Assembly (NCBI GenBank): GCA_019009955.1
Contig: CM032228.1
Location: 177,258,501 to 177,322,500 of the forward strand
Length of the DNA: 64,000 bases
Direction: 5' to 3'
From: Riptortus pedestris
Taxonomy: Eukaryota > Arthropoda > Insecta > Hemiptera > Alydidae
In this document: positions 36,963 to 48,328 of the stretch, in pieces
Layout of the letters: every line of letters starts with the position of its first letter
How positions within the stretch are numbered: position 1 is the stretch's first letter
Notes under the pieces: generated by a model
Told to the model about the DNA's origin: nothing
Database searches by the model: none
What the model saw: the letters and a program-made list of their open reading frames with translations, nothing else
Made by a program: the position numbers and the translations under genes

Positions 36963-39125
36963 ACAGTTGTAGTTGCTAATATGATTAATATTGCCCTCAA
37001 TTACACTTGGTGGTTATTTATAAAAATAGTACGCTTCTAGATAGATAGATTGATTTTGTTGGGTAATATATACATACATACTTTAGTCTGAGTCTGGCCT
37101 ATTTAGTGTTTGCAATCTTACTAATAATATTCAAAAAAATATATAAGGACTAATTCATACTGCTGAAAGGAATAAGTAATAAATCATGTTCAATTTATGA
37201 ATGTCCTCAATGTGAATAATAATTCCCAGTGATATTAAGCATCACTTGTGGCTATAAATTTCTTCAAGTATTACTCACTATGATATCTTTATTCTAAGCA
37301 TTGCAATAATAAATGTTTTAATCCATCTGATATAAATTCCTGGCAGCATTCACCAATTTCTCCGGATTTTATTATTTTCATTTTTTTTATTGTGATACAG
37401 CTTCAAGTAATCTTTATTTGAAATTCTCAGTTGGCTAACTAATCTTAGTTTTTTCATATTCACCTTGAATTTCAGATAATCTTCGGGTTGGAGACTGGTA
37501 TAATGACAGACACTTCTATAAAAGGGATTGTATGATGAACAATATGCTCTAATGATGTCGGTGGATAATATGTGACTTGTTGCTTGTTCTAAAATATTGT
37601 TTTTATTCCCTAGGAAATTTGTTTCACACGAGATATCGCTAAAGTACTCTTACATATTATTTAAAATTGCTATAGCTTTTATTTGTGAGACCCAATTATA
37701 ATTTATATCGTGACTACTGGCATCCAGTGCTGTTAGTCTACTCAGTAGACTAACAGCGCTGGATGCCAGTAGTAGACTCTACTGAAACATTTTCTTGCTA
37801 TTTTAGTACGCTTCTATTATATTGGAAATTGAAGCACTATTTCTATTTTCAGCGCTTCTGAGTAATATAAGGATAGAAATTCTGAACTTCTGAGTATAGG
37901 AGTTGATAGAAATTGGATCCGGAGTTCTCGTGACCATTCTCAGCTTCTTTTTAAATGGAATATTGAAATATTTGGGGAAAATATGATTTGACCGAAAGCA
38001 TTTAATCATAAAAGATTAAAATATTCCTCCTTCCCTTTCAAAACGTATTTATCATCAAGTAGTTTTTTTAAAAATTCTTCAGATACTTCGTAACAGATGT
38101 CGAAAAAATGTCGGTTGACTTGACCCCCCACTATACGTTAATTTTTGGATATAATTTTTATTACTAGTTTTATTTTTATCATTCTTCTGTGTTCTCTTCA
38201 CAGTGAATAATTATTCTTACTTACTCGTGCGCATTATTAGAGGGCCTAAGGACTCTGATAAACATTTCAAATAATGTTGTTATATCCAATTCAGAGTTCG
38301 TAGTTAAGCTATTTCATTCCCCTTTCAATAGCGAAGCCGGTCCCTTGATCTCCCTGTTGATATAGGTACTGATCTGTGAATGTAGCTCACTGATTACAGG
38401 CCTGTATATGCCCTCTATGTCTGTATGCATCGACGCTATCATTATCTTGGAATTACACGGCCATTAATGGCAGAGAGTTCTTCCAATTTCTACGAATTCA
38501 ATGCACTAATTTTTTATTTCATGATATAGAGTTCTTGTTTTGGTATAGAAAAATATTTTAGTTCTTCCAATATAAATATTTCTGCTAATTATAAAAAAAA
38601 GATTGTATATTTCAATCAGCAAAATTGATATCTAAGCAAAATTGAATCAAAACTTTAAATAATCTTCATCTGATGGTCAACACTTAACTTTCAGTAGTTC
38701 CAGAATGTCCTTAACAAAATCATCATATAATATTCCAATAATACATTAAATAGAAGTAGATCATTTCTTACTATAATGGTTGATTATCCAATTCAGATAG
38801 TAAGGAAATTTCCTGCAGAATGTTTTACTGTCTAATTTTGCCTGAATACAATCACCTGCTTTGTTCTGCACAGAAGGAGCGACGCCTATTTGAATGAAAG
38901 AAATTGCCAATAAAATATTCGTTTATAAAGGCTATAGTAAGAGATGCGATCTTCGGGGACTTAAAAAGAGGAAAAACAACTATTTACGAAAATAAATATA
39001 GTTTACTCACATAGATATGTAGAAAGTAGGTTCCTGTAAAACGTTGGCAAGAAGGAATAATAATATAAATATATATATAGCATGTATGTTGTATGTATGT
39101 ATGCATGTATATATAAATGACATAA
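36963..39125. other. AT-rich spacer
   Basis: Contains the palindrome listed at 37,714. No gene recognised. About 38,320-38,480 is somewhat GC-richer without a match I know. Confidence 0.4.
37714..37772. repeat. 59-bp near-perfect palindrome
   Basis: Arms 37,714-37,742 and 37,744-37,772 (29 nt each, starting CTACTGGCATCCAG) are reverse complements with one mismatch and a single-base spacer. It could extrude as a cruciform or fold as a hairpin RNA. The arms are mixed in composition, unlike the surrounding DNA. Confidence 0.95.
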
Positions 39126-39320
39126 TATTTAATCTAAGTTGAATTACAATAAAAAATAAACAAAGTAAAACTTTTAATAGTTTTCCCGTAATAGTATTAA
39201 TAGTACCTCCGATACATGTATTTCAAGGTATGTATGGGAGTTGGTAAAATCAGTATAAGACATTTGTTTGGAGTGCAAACAGCAAATATTCATATTTCAA
39301 GGCTGAATAATGATGTTATT

Positions 39321-40165
39321 TCAGTTGTCTTTTGCGGAATATCTCCAGCGGTGACTATAGTGTGGTGGCCCAGGATATTTCGCCGGTCTTCCAACCGGCT
39401 ACTTCTGGTGGTCATGTTTTGTGCGTGCTTGTGGCAGCTCTTAATGATGGGTCTGCCGTGTCGCGGTCCATATATGCGTTATCTCCACTGGTGGTGGGGG
39501 AACCTTCAACCATTGGTTTGATTGGCTCGCCACGATGTTGCGGGTCGTCGGTGCGTCTTCTCGGAGTTAGAAGAGGTCTCCAGACTGCGGGCAGGCCCAC
39601 ATAAACTGAACCACGCGACTGAATTGATGGGCACGGCCAAGGACAGACAATGATTACAGGACAAGGGGGTCTACCTGTTGCCGTGTGCGTTTGGTTCAGT
39701 TTATGTGGGCCAAACCGGGAAGAAGGTCGCGACATGAATTGGGCAGCACACGGCCGACTACAAATAAGGCAGGGACAAGACATCGGCTGTCGCTACTCAC
39801 GGCATTTCATGTTGGGCTCAAATGCTCTTTGACCGAGTCAAGATATTGTCTAGAGAGGGGCACAGGACAAGGATACTAGTACGGGAAGCAGTGGAGACGC
39901 ACCGACGACTCGCAACACCGTGGCAAGCCAATCAAACCAATGGTTGAAGGTTCCCCCACCACCAGTGGAGATAACGCATATATGGACCGCGACACGGCAG
40001 ACCCATCATTAAGAGCTGCCACAAGCACGCACAAAACATGACCACCAGAAGAAGCCGGTTGGAAGACCGGCGAAATATCCTGGGCCACCACACTATAGTC
40101 ACCGCTGGAGATATGCCACAAAAGACAACTGAAATAAGTTCCCAGCGACGGAGTTTAAAACAACG
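39321..40165 (+). mobile_element. Penelope-like insertion with inverted-repeat structure and 13-bp TSD
   Basis: TAATGATGTTATT flanks the insertion (39,308-39,320 and 40,166-40,178). Arms of about 240 bp at 39,321-39,558 and 39,895-40,139 are inverted copies of each other at high identity. The centre and right half encode a GIY-YIG endonuclease remnant on the plus strand. The left half is a reverse-oriented, internally deleted copy of the same sequence, as shown by CCCACATAAACTGAACCA at 39,596 and its complement at 39,691. Such head-to-head partial copies are characteristic of Penelope-like retroelements. It is much GC-richer than the host DNA. Confidence 0.8.
39666..39948 (+). pseudogene. Penelope-like GIY-YIG endonuclease remnant
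   Basis: The frame from 39,666 reads GVYLLPCAFGSVYVGQTGKK, giving both halves of the GIY-YIG signature. It continues with IGQHTADYK, TSAVATHG and VKILSREGHRTRILVREAVE, typical of the Penelope endonuclease C-terminal region. Two in-frame stops interrupt it: TGA at 39,735-39,737, where an Arg codon would be expected (a CpG-type change), and TAA at 39,765-39,767. No reverse transcriptase domain is present. It belongs to a different Penelope lineage from the remnant at 12.6 kb, judging by motif spacing. Confidence 0.8.
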
Positions 40166-40945
40166 TAATGATGTTATTTTTTTTTGGCAAGGCTTCAATG
40201 TTTACAATTACACTTCCAGTATGGGCGTATTGTTTTACCGTAAGGGTCAGGTAGGAGACTTATAAAATATAAATGTTATTTATTTATTTATTATATAGTA
40301 CATAGGCACCGAACTCCGGAGAGTTATTTGTGCCTAGGTGGTCTAGATTCTATTTTCATTTTCTTTCCTGTTGTTCAATAGTCCATTTCTTAAGATAAAT
40401 CACCCACTTCTCAGCCCTCCGTCATCCTCGCTTCTGTTGGATCTCTCCTAGTTTTCTTTATCCCCAATTCTGTGACAAATAACAAAAATCACAGCAGTAT
40501 TTGGTTATAATAAATTTGATATATAAAGACTTAACTCACTGCCTTGTGTGCCCATATGTTGAAGTCCTATATTATCATATTTCTTTATTTAAACCAGCAA
40601 TTACTAAAAATTTTAAGAGTTTTTTTATAGAGTTGCTATCATCCCCTATTATTTCGGATAGTACTTCTGATATACCAAGGGACTTTCTGATGTCCTCATA
40701 CCTTCTACACTCAGGAAATGAGTTAATACAATTAGCTTTGTTATTCTCCCGATCATTTCAGCTCCCACTTGAGTGTTATCAACGATGCTTTACTTAAATT
40801 ATTTATTCAAAACATTAAAAATTCGAGTTTTCTAGTAATTTATATACATTGTATAAATAAATAGCAGTGGTACCCTATAAACTAATTTATATTGTAAAAG
40901 CGAGGTGTGGGAAAGAGATTGTATCACCCCAACCCCAAACAATAT

Positions 40946-40946
40946 A

Positions 40947-40983
<37 letters not shown>

Positions 40984-42105
40984 GGTGTTTGATGACTCTA
41001 AATTTTATTAGTGTAGTATTGGACAAATATTTCGTAAATCATGATTAGGGAAGAAGCGAAAATGTGACTGTCGGTTTTACATCGGACAGAGACCTCTGAA
41101 TAGGGAGAGGAGAAAGAAAACTTTAATATCTTTCACCGATGAACGAGTGAAAACAGGAAGATAAATGGAGAAGGTGTTTCAGAGATAGAATGTTTAAATT
41201 TATTAACGATGATTCAGTATCGATATTTTAATGTACTAATTCTTGGAATGATGAAGTGGCGGGCTTTTTGTTTATTACCAAAGACAAAACAAACTCTCCA
41301 AAGTAGCCCGGTAATTAATTTCTCAAATAACTACAAGTGGAAGGAAGTGCTCCGAATTTTACTTCAATAGGTATCCCATTGGAGTTGGAGGCTTACCCAT
41401 AATTAATGATATTTGAATTATTTACTTCTGCTAATTTACAAGTGTTTTGACAATAGCATTCATAATCACTAATGTATTTTATCCATAGACAGTATAAGAT
41501 AATGACACCATTATTCACTATTTTATTTCTCTGATTATTTTAGTGTTTTTCGTTTTTATTGTTGAATTAACAGGCAATCAAAGAATAAGTAAATATAGCA
41601 GAAGAAAACTCTTCTCATAAATTGAAATAACCATACTTAATGTAATGTAAAGCCATAATATGAGGAGCTTGATGGGAATTAAAAAGAAAAATAGTTATTT
41701 AAGAAGGCCCAAATGATTTTATGTTTATTATTATCGCATTGTATCACAAACTACTTTTAAAAATAGTTTATCAATCGCAAATTTCATTCTTTTTCTATAA
41801 AGTGCTCTATTAAGCTATGCATGTGCACAGTTATTGATACCAACCTTAAATTAATTTGGTTTGAAATAATATATCCTGATCATGTATTCTATCCTTTTTT
41901 AATACAGGCACACCCACTTGGACACGCAGACATTCACACAATAGCACACCAAAAATACACTGGACAAGAAGAATAAATAACAAGAATTTATTTCTTAATA
42001 TGTATTCCCAATATTTACGTAGCTTTAGCGGTTTGAGCTTCTGAATTTGTTTTTGAAGGAGTTTATTTTTGTTTCAAATTTATTGTTTTACGTGATTGAA
42101 TAAAT
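40946..42105. other. AT-rich spacer
   Basis: No recognised gene or element. Confidence 0.4.
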
Positions 42106-42110
42106 AAAAG

Positions 42111-42600
42111 TCCACCACGCAGGGGCTTCGTAAACTAAGCAGATTTCCCACGTGAAGTTTTACAATAGAGACATCTGCCTAATAACAACAGTAGTAGTAA
42201 TGAATCTCTAAACCTATTCACGAGGGACGAACAGTTACGGAAACAGCCGCCCTAGCTCTCGGTGGAAAGTCAGGAACATATCAGACTCCTGCCGACCATA
42301 CACACAATACAAATGCAAATATCTAGGTTAATATTCAAGATATAGAAAAAATGTATAGAGCAATATTTATAGTACACGTAACTTTAATTTGCAATAAGAT
42401 TAATTCTATACAATTTTTTGATCCGACGCATAATAACGGAGATAAGTTGAACTTTCAAAAATCCCTCCTCTAAACCCCCCCCCCCTCCCACTGGACCGAT
42501 TTCAGCCATTAACGATCTTGATCTTTCTTTTTACATAAAACGATTAAATTTCGAGTTTGGTAACGATAAAACAAAAATTGCGACCGCTAGAGCGTTAACA

Positions 42601-42656
<56 letters not shown>

Positions 42657-43677
42657 ATTGTAACCTCTGTCTGTACATTGATTTTTTTCTCGAAATTTCA
42701 CGATAAATTTTCGTTTCACATGTCATAGACACCATAACTGCATTTTGTTTCTTTCGTGTATGTTTGTTTGTTTGTTTGTTTCTTTGCTACCTTTTCACGC
42801 ATAAACGGCTGAACCAAATTTTATGAAACTTGGTATGTATATTACTACTAGCCCAACTTAGACTTTAGGCTATACTAATATTCTCTGAGACGAACAGGAA
42901 TGGGGGTAATAAGTCCTAAAATTAAAAATAGTGGTATTTCGTTTTCTACTGGTTTTTCTGCAAATATGCACAGGTCAAAAGTTGTTTATTATGTTATTTA
43001 AAGTAAGATTTGTTATATTCACTTTTGTCGTATATCAAAGTATAAACGAGATATACACTAAATACTAAAGCGGGAGCCAACAATTTTGTTGGGCACTAAC
43101 GATTGAACCGAAATTAACATATTCGGTATGTGAATTAGCATTAATTCATCCATGATTATAAGCTATATTAAAATTTTTACGTCCAAACGGGAGTGGGGGT
43201 TATGAGGGAGGCCTGAAATGAAAAATTGTGTTATTTCGTTTCCTATTAGATTCTCGGCAAACATGCACATAAAAGTTGTTTACTTTGTTATTTAGATTAA
43301 CTTTTGTTTAATACATTTCTCCAGGAACAATGTGTGGAGAAAGTAATTTACGTATAAATATTGATCTACTCAACAATTCATTCCAATTTGAACTATGAGA
43401 TACCTCACCTGGAAAAATGAATTACCGACGTTAATATTTTGTCCTTAATAACTGAAATCTATGCCTAATGCACAGGAGACGGGAAATATGACAATATGGA
43501 GGACAGTGAAGTCTTACATACAAAATTAATTTTATGATTAATAAATGCCAACAACGGGTATAAACCCTAAACACTGGGACGGGTAAATGGCAAAATAGTG
43601 TGCAATAAATAAAGCCTTGCCAAAAAAATACCATCACCATTCAGGCTCAAATCAATTCCCGGGCGTATATATAGTAG

Positions 43678-43746
<69 letters not shown>

Positions 43747-43866
43747 GAACGGACCTCATTTTCGTCATCTGCTGAGTAGGATCGATGGACATTTGAAGAA
43801 ATTTTTCAAAAGTCCCGTCGTGAGTACGACCTCAATAGCTAATTTCTCTTATGGGAAATCTGCTAA
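42111..43866 (+). mobile_element. HINE copy split by a CTAGC-element in its (TA)n core
   Basis: The left HINE part runs 42,111 (TCCACCACGCAGGGG) to the (TA)n at 42,602-42,650. The right part resumes after the (TA)n at 43,680-43,740 with TTTTGAACGGACCTCATTTTCG and ends ...TTATGGGAAATC-TGCTAA at 43,866. About 40 bp of foreign sequence with CAACAGTAGTAGTAATG interrupts the left part near 42,180. Between the two TA tracts lies a reverse-oriented CTAGC-element. Together the flanks form one ordinary HINE. Confidence 0.85.
42651..43679 (-). mobile_element. CTAGC-element nested in HINE (TA)n core
   Basis: On the minus strand it starts near GGGAATTGATTTGAGCC, keeps ATGGTATTTTTTTGGCAAGG, and includes two ~295-bp modules. 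It ends (AAAC)n, CATACACGAAAG, ACAGACAGAGGTTACAATTTTAT. A segment near 43,320-43,520 (ACAGTGAAGTCTTACAT and others) is shared in reverse with 49,900-50,000 but not with the copy at 6.3 kb. Both outer edges are TA repeats. Confidence 0.8.
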
Positions 43867-44309
43867 GACATACGGAAGAGGTTAGCATTTTCATTTTTGA
43901 GGCATATTGAGCTTGGCTTCACATATCCAAATATTACATTTCCTTGCTTTCGTTCATGATTATTCAATCCTTATTGATTTTAATAACCTCAGTCGGTGTA
44001 CGATTTAACTCTTTATTGTGTAGTCCTTGCTGTATCGCCTAACTGTAATTCATTATAGCTCCAAGCCTAAAACGTATTTTAGTTTAGATTTTATTCGATT
44101 ATGCGAAGCTTTGAGAGAAATACCCTTATTCCTGGAACGGGGCAAGATGAAGGACCAAATTTGCATGCCTTTCATGTTTGATCTTTGTTGCTGATACTTC
44201 ATCATTGAATTCCTAGGCATTATTTGATAAATATTGTACTACATTTCCGTTCCGAGAAGTCATCTTTATATTTTTAGATATGAATGTTCGTTTTCTGCTT
44301 GGAGAATTA

Positions 44310-44372
<63 letters not shown>

Positions 44373-45300
44373 CTATAAAAATTGTTAATAAAGAAGATAT
44401 TTTTTCTGATTGGTGTTACAACGCCTTTTTCATAAAATACTGATTGAATTTTATTATCAGATAAGTATATTCTTCACAGATCAACATTTTCAACTGTAAA
44501 TTTTGGAAGACTGTGACGTTTCTGAAAAAATAAATCACTGCTTCTAAGGGATATTTAAAACAGTAAATGTAAATTTGGTAATCTCTTCCAGACATTCTTC
44601 CCCCGTGATGCTATTATGCTAGAATAATAGTTTTTTTGTCATAGCTGTCGGTGGGGACCGTCGTCACGGCTGATACTCGACCATCGAACAGTACCATTTA
44701 TACTGGCGGTTCTAACCCTTTATTAGAATAGTTCTTTATGTTATTAAACCACGTCAATGATATTATTTCCTTTAATTATTAATTAATATTATTAACATTT
44801 CTAAAACTCATTATTATACGCTGCAAACGATACGTATTCCCACAATATTGTATTTTACAGAACATTATGCTACCAAAATAAAACCACCTAATTTCGTAGG
44901 AATTGAAGTGATGGAATTATGAGGTTTCATAATTAGTCGGTGTTATCTAGTAGCTGGTTTCAAAATTGCTGTTTACTGAGAATTTTAAACATTAAATAGA
45001 GTAAAATAATATAACCTTTAACCAAACAACACTTCTTATTTTGAGGTTTGCATTTCATAGTTGGGTTGTTTATTTAGCACATTCTCCTTGTCATTTCGCA
45101 TATTACACATGGCTTCAATTATATTACATTTAAGATGTAGATAAAGGCTATTAATTTATTTGTAAAATTGAATATATTAATTCATTTATTTATTGCGGAG
45201 CGTTCGCTACGAGGCGATATTGCTAAAAAAAAACAATGAATATAAACAAAATAAAGACAGACAGAAAAAAATTAAACAATCAAATTAGAACAAAAAATAA
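43867..45300. other. AT-rich spacer with (TA)n and a Penelope-like scrap
   Basis: (TA)n at about 44,312-44,370. At 44,640-44,705, on the minus strand, GTATCAGCCGTGACGACGG and CCACCGACAG match the end of the Penelope-like terminal repeat at 13.5 kb. Otherwise nothing recognised. Confidence 0.45.
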
Positions 45301-45312
45301 AAACTAAGAACC

Positions 45313-45678
45313 CAACCAAATAACAAAACGCAACTAAATAACAAAACGCAACTAAATAACAAAACACAACCAAATAACAAAACGCAACCAAATAACAAAA
45401 CGCAACCAAATAACGAAACGCAACTAAATAACAAAACGCAACTAAATAACGAAACGCAACCAAATAACGAAACGCAACTAAATAACAAAACGCAACTAAA
45501 TAACAAAACGCAACCAAATAACAAAACCCTACCAAATAACAAAACGCAACTAAATAACAAAACGCAACCAAATAACAAAACGCAACTAAATAACAAAACC
45601 CAACCAAATAACAAAACACAACTAAATAACAAAACGCAACTAAATAACGAACCGCAACCAAATAACAAAACGCAACCA
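45313..45678 (-). repeat. 18-bp minisatellite, ~20 units
   Basis: Unit CAAC(T/C)AAATAAC(A/G)AAACG is repeated about 20 times with no change in length. Because 18 is a multiple of three, the array stays open in two minus-strand frames of 135 and 145 codons (YLVAFC and LLFSCV-type repeats). These are almost certainly by-products. T/C and A/G variants alternate along the array. Confidence 0.95.
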
Positions 45679-45689
45679 ATGAGACAAAG

Positions 45690-45964
45690 AAAAAAACGAA
45701 TTAACAAATAAACTAAAAACAATCAAAAACGAAAACGAAACATTAAATTTAAAAAAAAAATATCTTATAAAGAATCTTGATAGTTAAAAAACTCTAAAGG
45801 CAAATGGAATTATGAAAACAACTATATACTTTCTATGGTTAAAATTAAACCTAAAATCAAATAAATAAAAATTAGTATGTAAATAAATAAAATTAACATA
45901 TTACATTTTTTAATATCTTGAACATTTACAGTCGTATGCTCCCACTTTCTCTATCACACATACG

Positions 45965-46020
<56 letters not shown>

Positions 46021-47300
46021 CTAACACATATATATACTCAAAAATTTTAGCTGGAGTTAAAAAGATTTAATATAAGAAGAATTAAAAAGAATTTTAAAAT
46101 GTAGTAGCTACTTCTAAATTTGTGAGTATATGTTAATGTCTTTTAAATGTTAGAGTATTATGGGAATGTGTGGGCTACCTTCAGTAAGTCGTGTAAGTCA
46201 TGAGGGATATTTAAATGGTCACGTCTTTTGCAGTCTGTTAGTATGTGTTAAGAATGTCTGTTAGTATATTAAGAAAATTAAATAAATAATAAAAAAAAAT
46301 AATGGAAAATAACCTAATATAATAAAGGCATGACTCCTTAGGAATAATCCTAAGAAGGAATAATTCCCTAGTCAAACGCTTTGAATCGTGACGTTGAAGG
46401 CGCGCGCAGGTGATATTAGATGGCCCGCAGTGCGTATTGGTAATACAGGCCTAGCATACAGTGGGGGAACCCCTTCAGATCACTGTTTGCACTGCTACAC
46501 TGTTTGTTTGCATCTCCTGCTTGCACTCACTCTATTTCCCCTTCGGTTGGCCTATTACTATTTTCATTAATCTTTAAATCTAGGCTCACGCATCCCTGTA
46601 TACGTCTGGGATTGTCACACCTGGGTCATTCCATTTCAAATCATTCAGCAAAATGTAAAAATGTCACCCATGGTTTCAGATTTCAATGAAAATTTTTTTA
46701 ACAACACTTTTCACCTTCCTTATGAAGAATATAAAATTTTACTTTGATATATCCAGTAGTTTTTGTGAAAAAAAAAGCTGAAATATTGAGAAAGTTTGTG
46801 TAACTGACATTTTTAAGGTTGCTTATTTGGACACATTGTATTAGAAAAAAAATCATAACTTTAGTTATTTTCAACATATCAAGATAAACTTTTCACTAAA
46901 GTGTTCACAAAAGCATGGAGATACAGGAAAAAAAATAAATTGATTATCATATTAAAATATAAGCCCCCCCATAATTTCACGAACTGCATCCTTATTAAAT
47001 TTCATTTTTAAAAAACCCCAATTTTTCAAATATGCTTTGCACATTAAGCGGAGTACTTAAGCAAGCAAACTTTTTTTTTTAAATTATGCGTTAATGTGTA
47101 AACTAAAAGACTATGAAAGAAAAACAATGGCTTTTTGAGTGCTAATGCATTTTTTTGGAGATAAACCAAAATATTTTGAAATTTTCTCAAAAAAATCTAT
47201 TCTATGAACAAATATGAAAAATAATAACAAAAAAAATTAAGTAATGGTTAGTTTAGGTGTATAAGCTTTTAAAAAGACTTACGAATTTTTAAAAAAAATT
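45690..47300. other. spacer with (CA)n and an unassigned GC-richer patch
   Basis: (CA)n at 45,966-46,016. About 46,385-46,660 is GC-richer with CpGs (GGCGCGCGCAGG) and then GGGTCATTCCATTTCAAATC. This resembles a motif I associate with dispersed arthropod repeats but cannot name. 46,660-47,300 is AT-rich with many poly-A/T runs. Confidence 0.4.
45966..46016. repeat. (CA)n microsatellite
   Basis: Uninterrupted CA run of about 50 bp. Confidence 0.95.
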
Positions 47301-47304
47301 TCTA

Positions 47305-47716
47305 GCAAAAAGTGGACGGTTATAAATAACAATAATATTAGAGAATAAATGTATAAACAATAATTGCAAGAAAATAAATTTGCAATAAGATATATTATAT
47401 ACCTTTTTTGATCTGACTTATAATGACGGAGATATTTAGGATTTGTTTGTTTTCCACCTACATCCGGATCCTTCTAGTCCTATTTCAGCCGTTAACGATC
47501 TTTTTTTTTTCTTTTTCCATGGACATGCTTAAATATCAAGCTTTGCAATAATAAAAAATAAATTATGACTACTAGGGTGGTAACATATATATAATTTTGA
47601 AGTGATGTAATTTCCGTATTCTAATGGGCAGGACAGATGTACTTTTAAAGAATGTTTTAGAAAATTAGATCATGACTTCAAGCACAATAGCTGTTCCTCT
47701 TAAGCGAAATCTGCAG
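47305..47716 (+). mobile_element. SINE tail fused to diverged HINE interior
   Basis: GCAAAAAGTGGACGG (SINE 3' tail) runs through an ATAATAATATTAGAGAATAAATG junction into HINE interior: GCAATAAGAT, GACGGAGATATTT, TTTCAGCCGTTAACGATC, then a tiny TATATATA core. It ends AATAGCTGTTCC-CTTAAGCGAAATC-TGCAGA. The terminal palindrome has decayed and ends TGCAGA rather than TGCTAA. The same junction occurs at 51.9 and 52.8 kb. Confidence 0.65.
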
Positions 47717-47859
47717 AAAGGTAGGTAGCACTATTATTCTCATAACTCCGTTTGAGTTCAAAACTATTACTTTGCTCAGCTTATTAGATGTTATCTGAGA
47801 TGCATTGCATTTTTTTTTCTTGAAAATTTTCCTGTCTGGCGCAACGCATTTGAATTTAT

Positions 47860-48270
47860 CTCAAAACTTAAAAGTTCAATGAGAACAATATTTGGTATTT
47901 AAGCTTCAAATAAAGTCCTTCATAACATAATAGAATATTGTTTATATGAGGCGAGTAGGAGTGGGGCTTTACTGAAGACCGAAAACTAAAAATGCAAATA
48001 TCTCAGTTAATAATCAAGATAGTGAAACAATGTACATGACAACATTTATATAACATTACATTTTTATTAAGATTGATTTTATACAATTTTTTTATCCGAC
48101 GCATAATAACGGAGGCACAGAGGATTTTCGAAATGCTTCCCCTCTAAACCCCCCTCCCCCAAGTCCGATTTCAGCCGTTAATGAACTTGATCTTTCATTT
48201 TGTATAAAACGATTATATATCAAATTCTTTAACGATAAGACAAAACTTGCGACTGCTAGAGCGGTAACAG

Positions 48271-48326
<56 letters not shown>
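47860..48326 (+). mobile_element. HINE variant, left part, split by CTAGC-element
   Basis: Starts with the alternative 5' module (TTGGTATTTAAGCTTC, GAGTAGGAGTGGGGC) followed by AAAAATGCAAATATCTC, the CTC-rich box, GCTAGAGCGGTAACAGAC and a (TA)n core at about 48,276-48,326. Its right part lies 2.7 kb farther on at 51,054-51,192. Confidence 0.75.

Positions 48327-48328
<2 letters not shown>

Larger units (their letters stand above)
39130..40945 (+). mobile_element. CTAGC-element variant, interrupted by a Penelope-like insertion
   Basis: This is the same extended variant as at 35.8-37.0 kb, in opposite orientation. 39,130-39,320 and 40,166-40,945 form one collinear copy once the inserted Penelope-like element is removed. 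Landmarks are AAGTTGAATTACAATAAAAA, ACATTTGTTTGGAGTG, GGCAAGGCTTCAATG and GTGGTACCCTATAAACTAA, with a (TA)n tract at about 40,951-40,980. A separate insert-like patch with the hairpin TAGGCAC...GTGCCTA lies at about 40,300-40,340. The open frame 40,501-40,797 has no known motif and falls inside the element. Confidence 0.7.

Noticed and set aside
39412..39783. 123-codon minus-strand frame, and others overlapping 39.2-40.2 kb
   Set aside because: These lie within the inverted-repeat Penelope-like insertion. The meaningful reading is the broken plus-strand GIY-YIG frame. Similar frames appear twice only because the arms are inverted copies.
45313..45678. Possible CRISPR-like array
   Set aside because: Units are contiguous 18-mers without spacers. 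The window is eukaryotic in character.
45272..45722. Long repetitive open frames (YLVAFC and LLFSCV repeats) on the minus strand
   Set aside because: They arise because an 18-bp minisatellite stays in frame. There is no start context or non-repeat domain.
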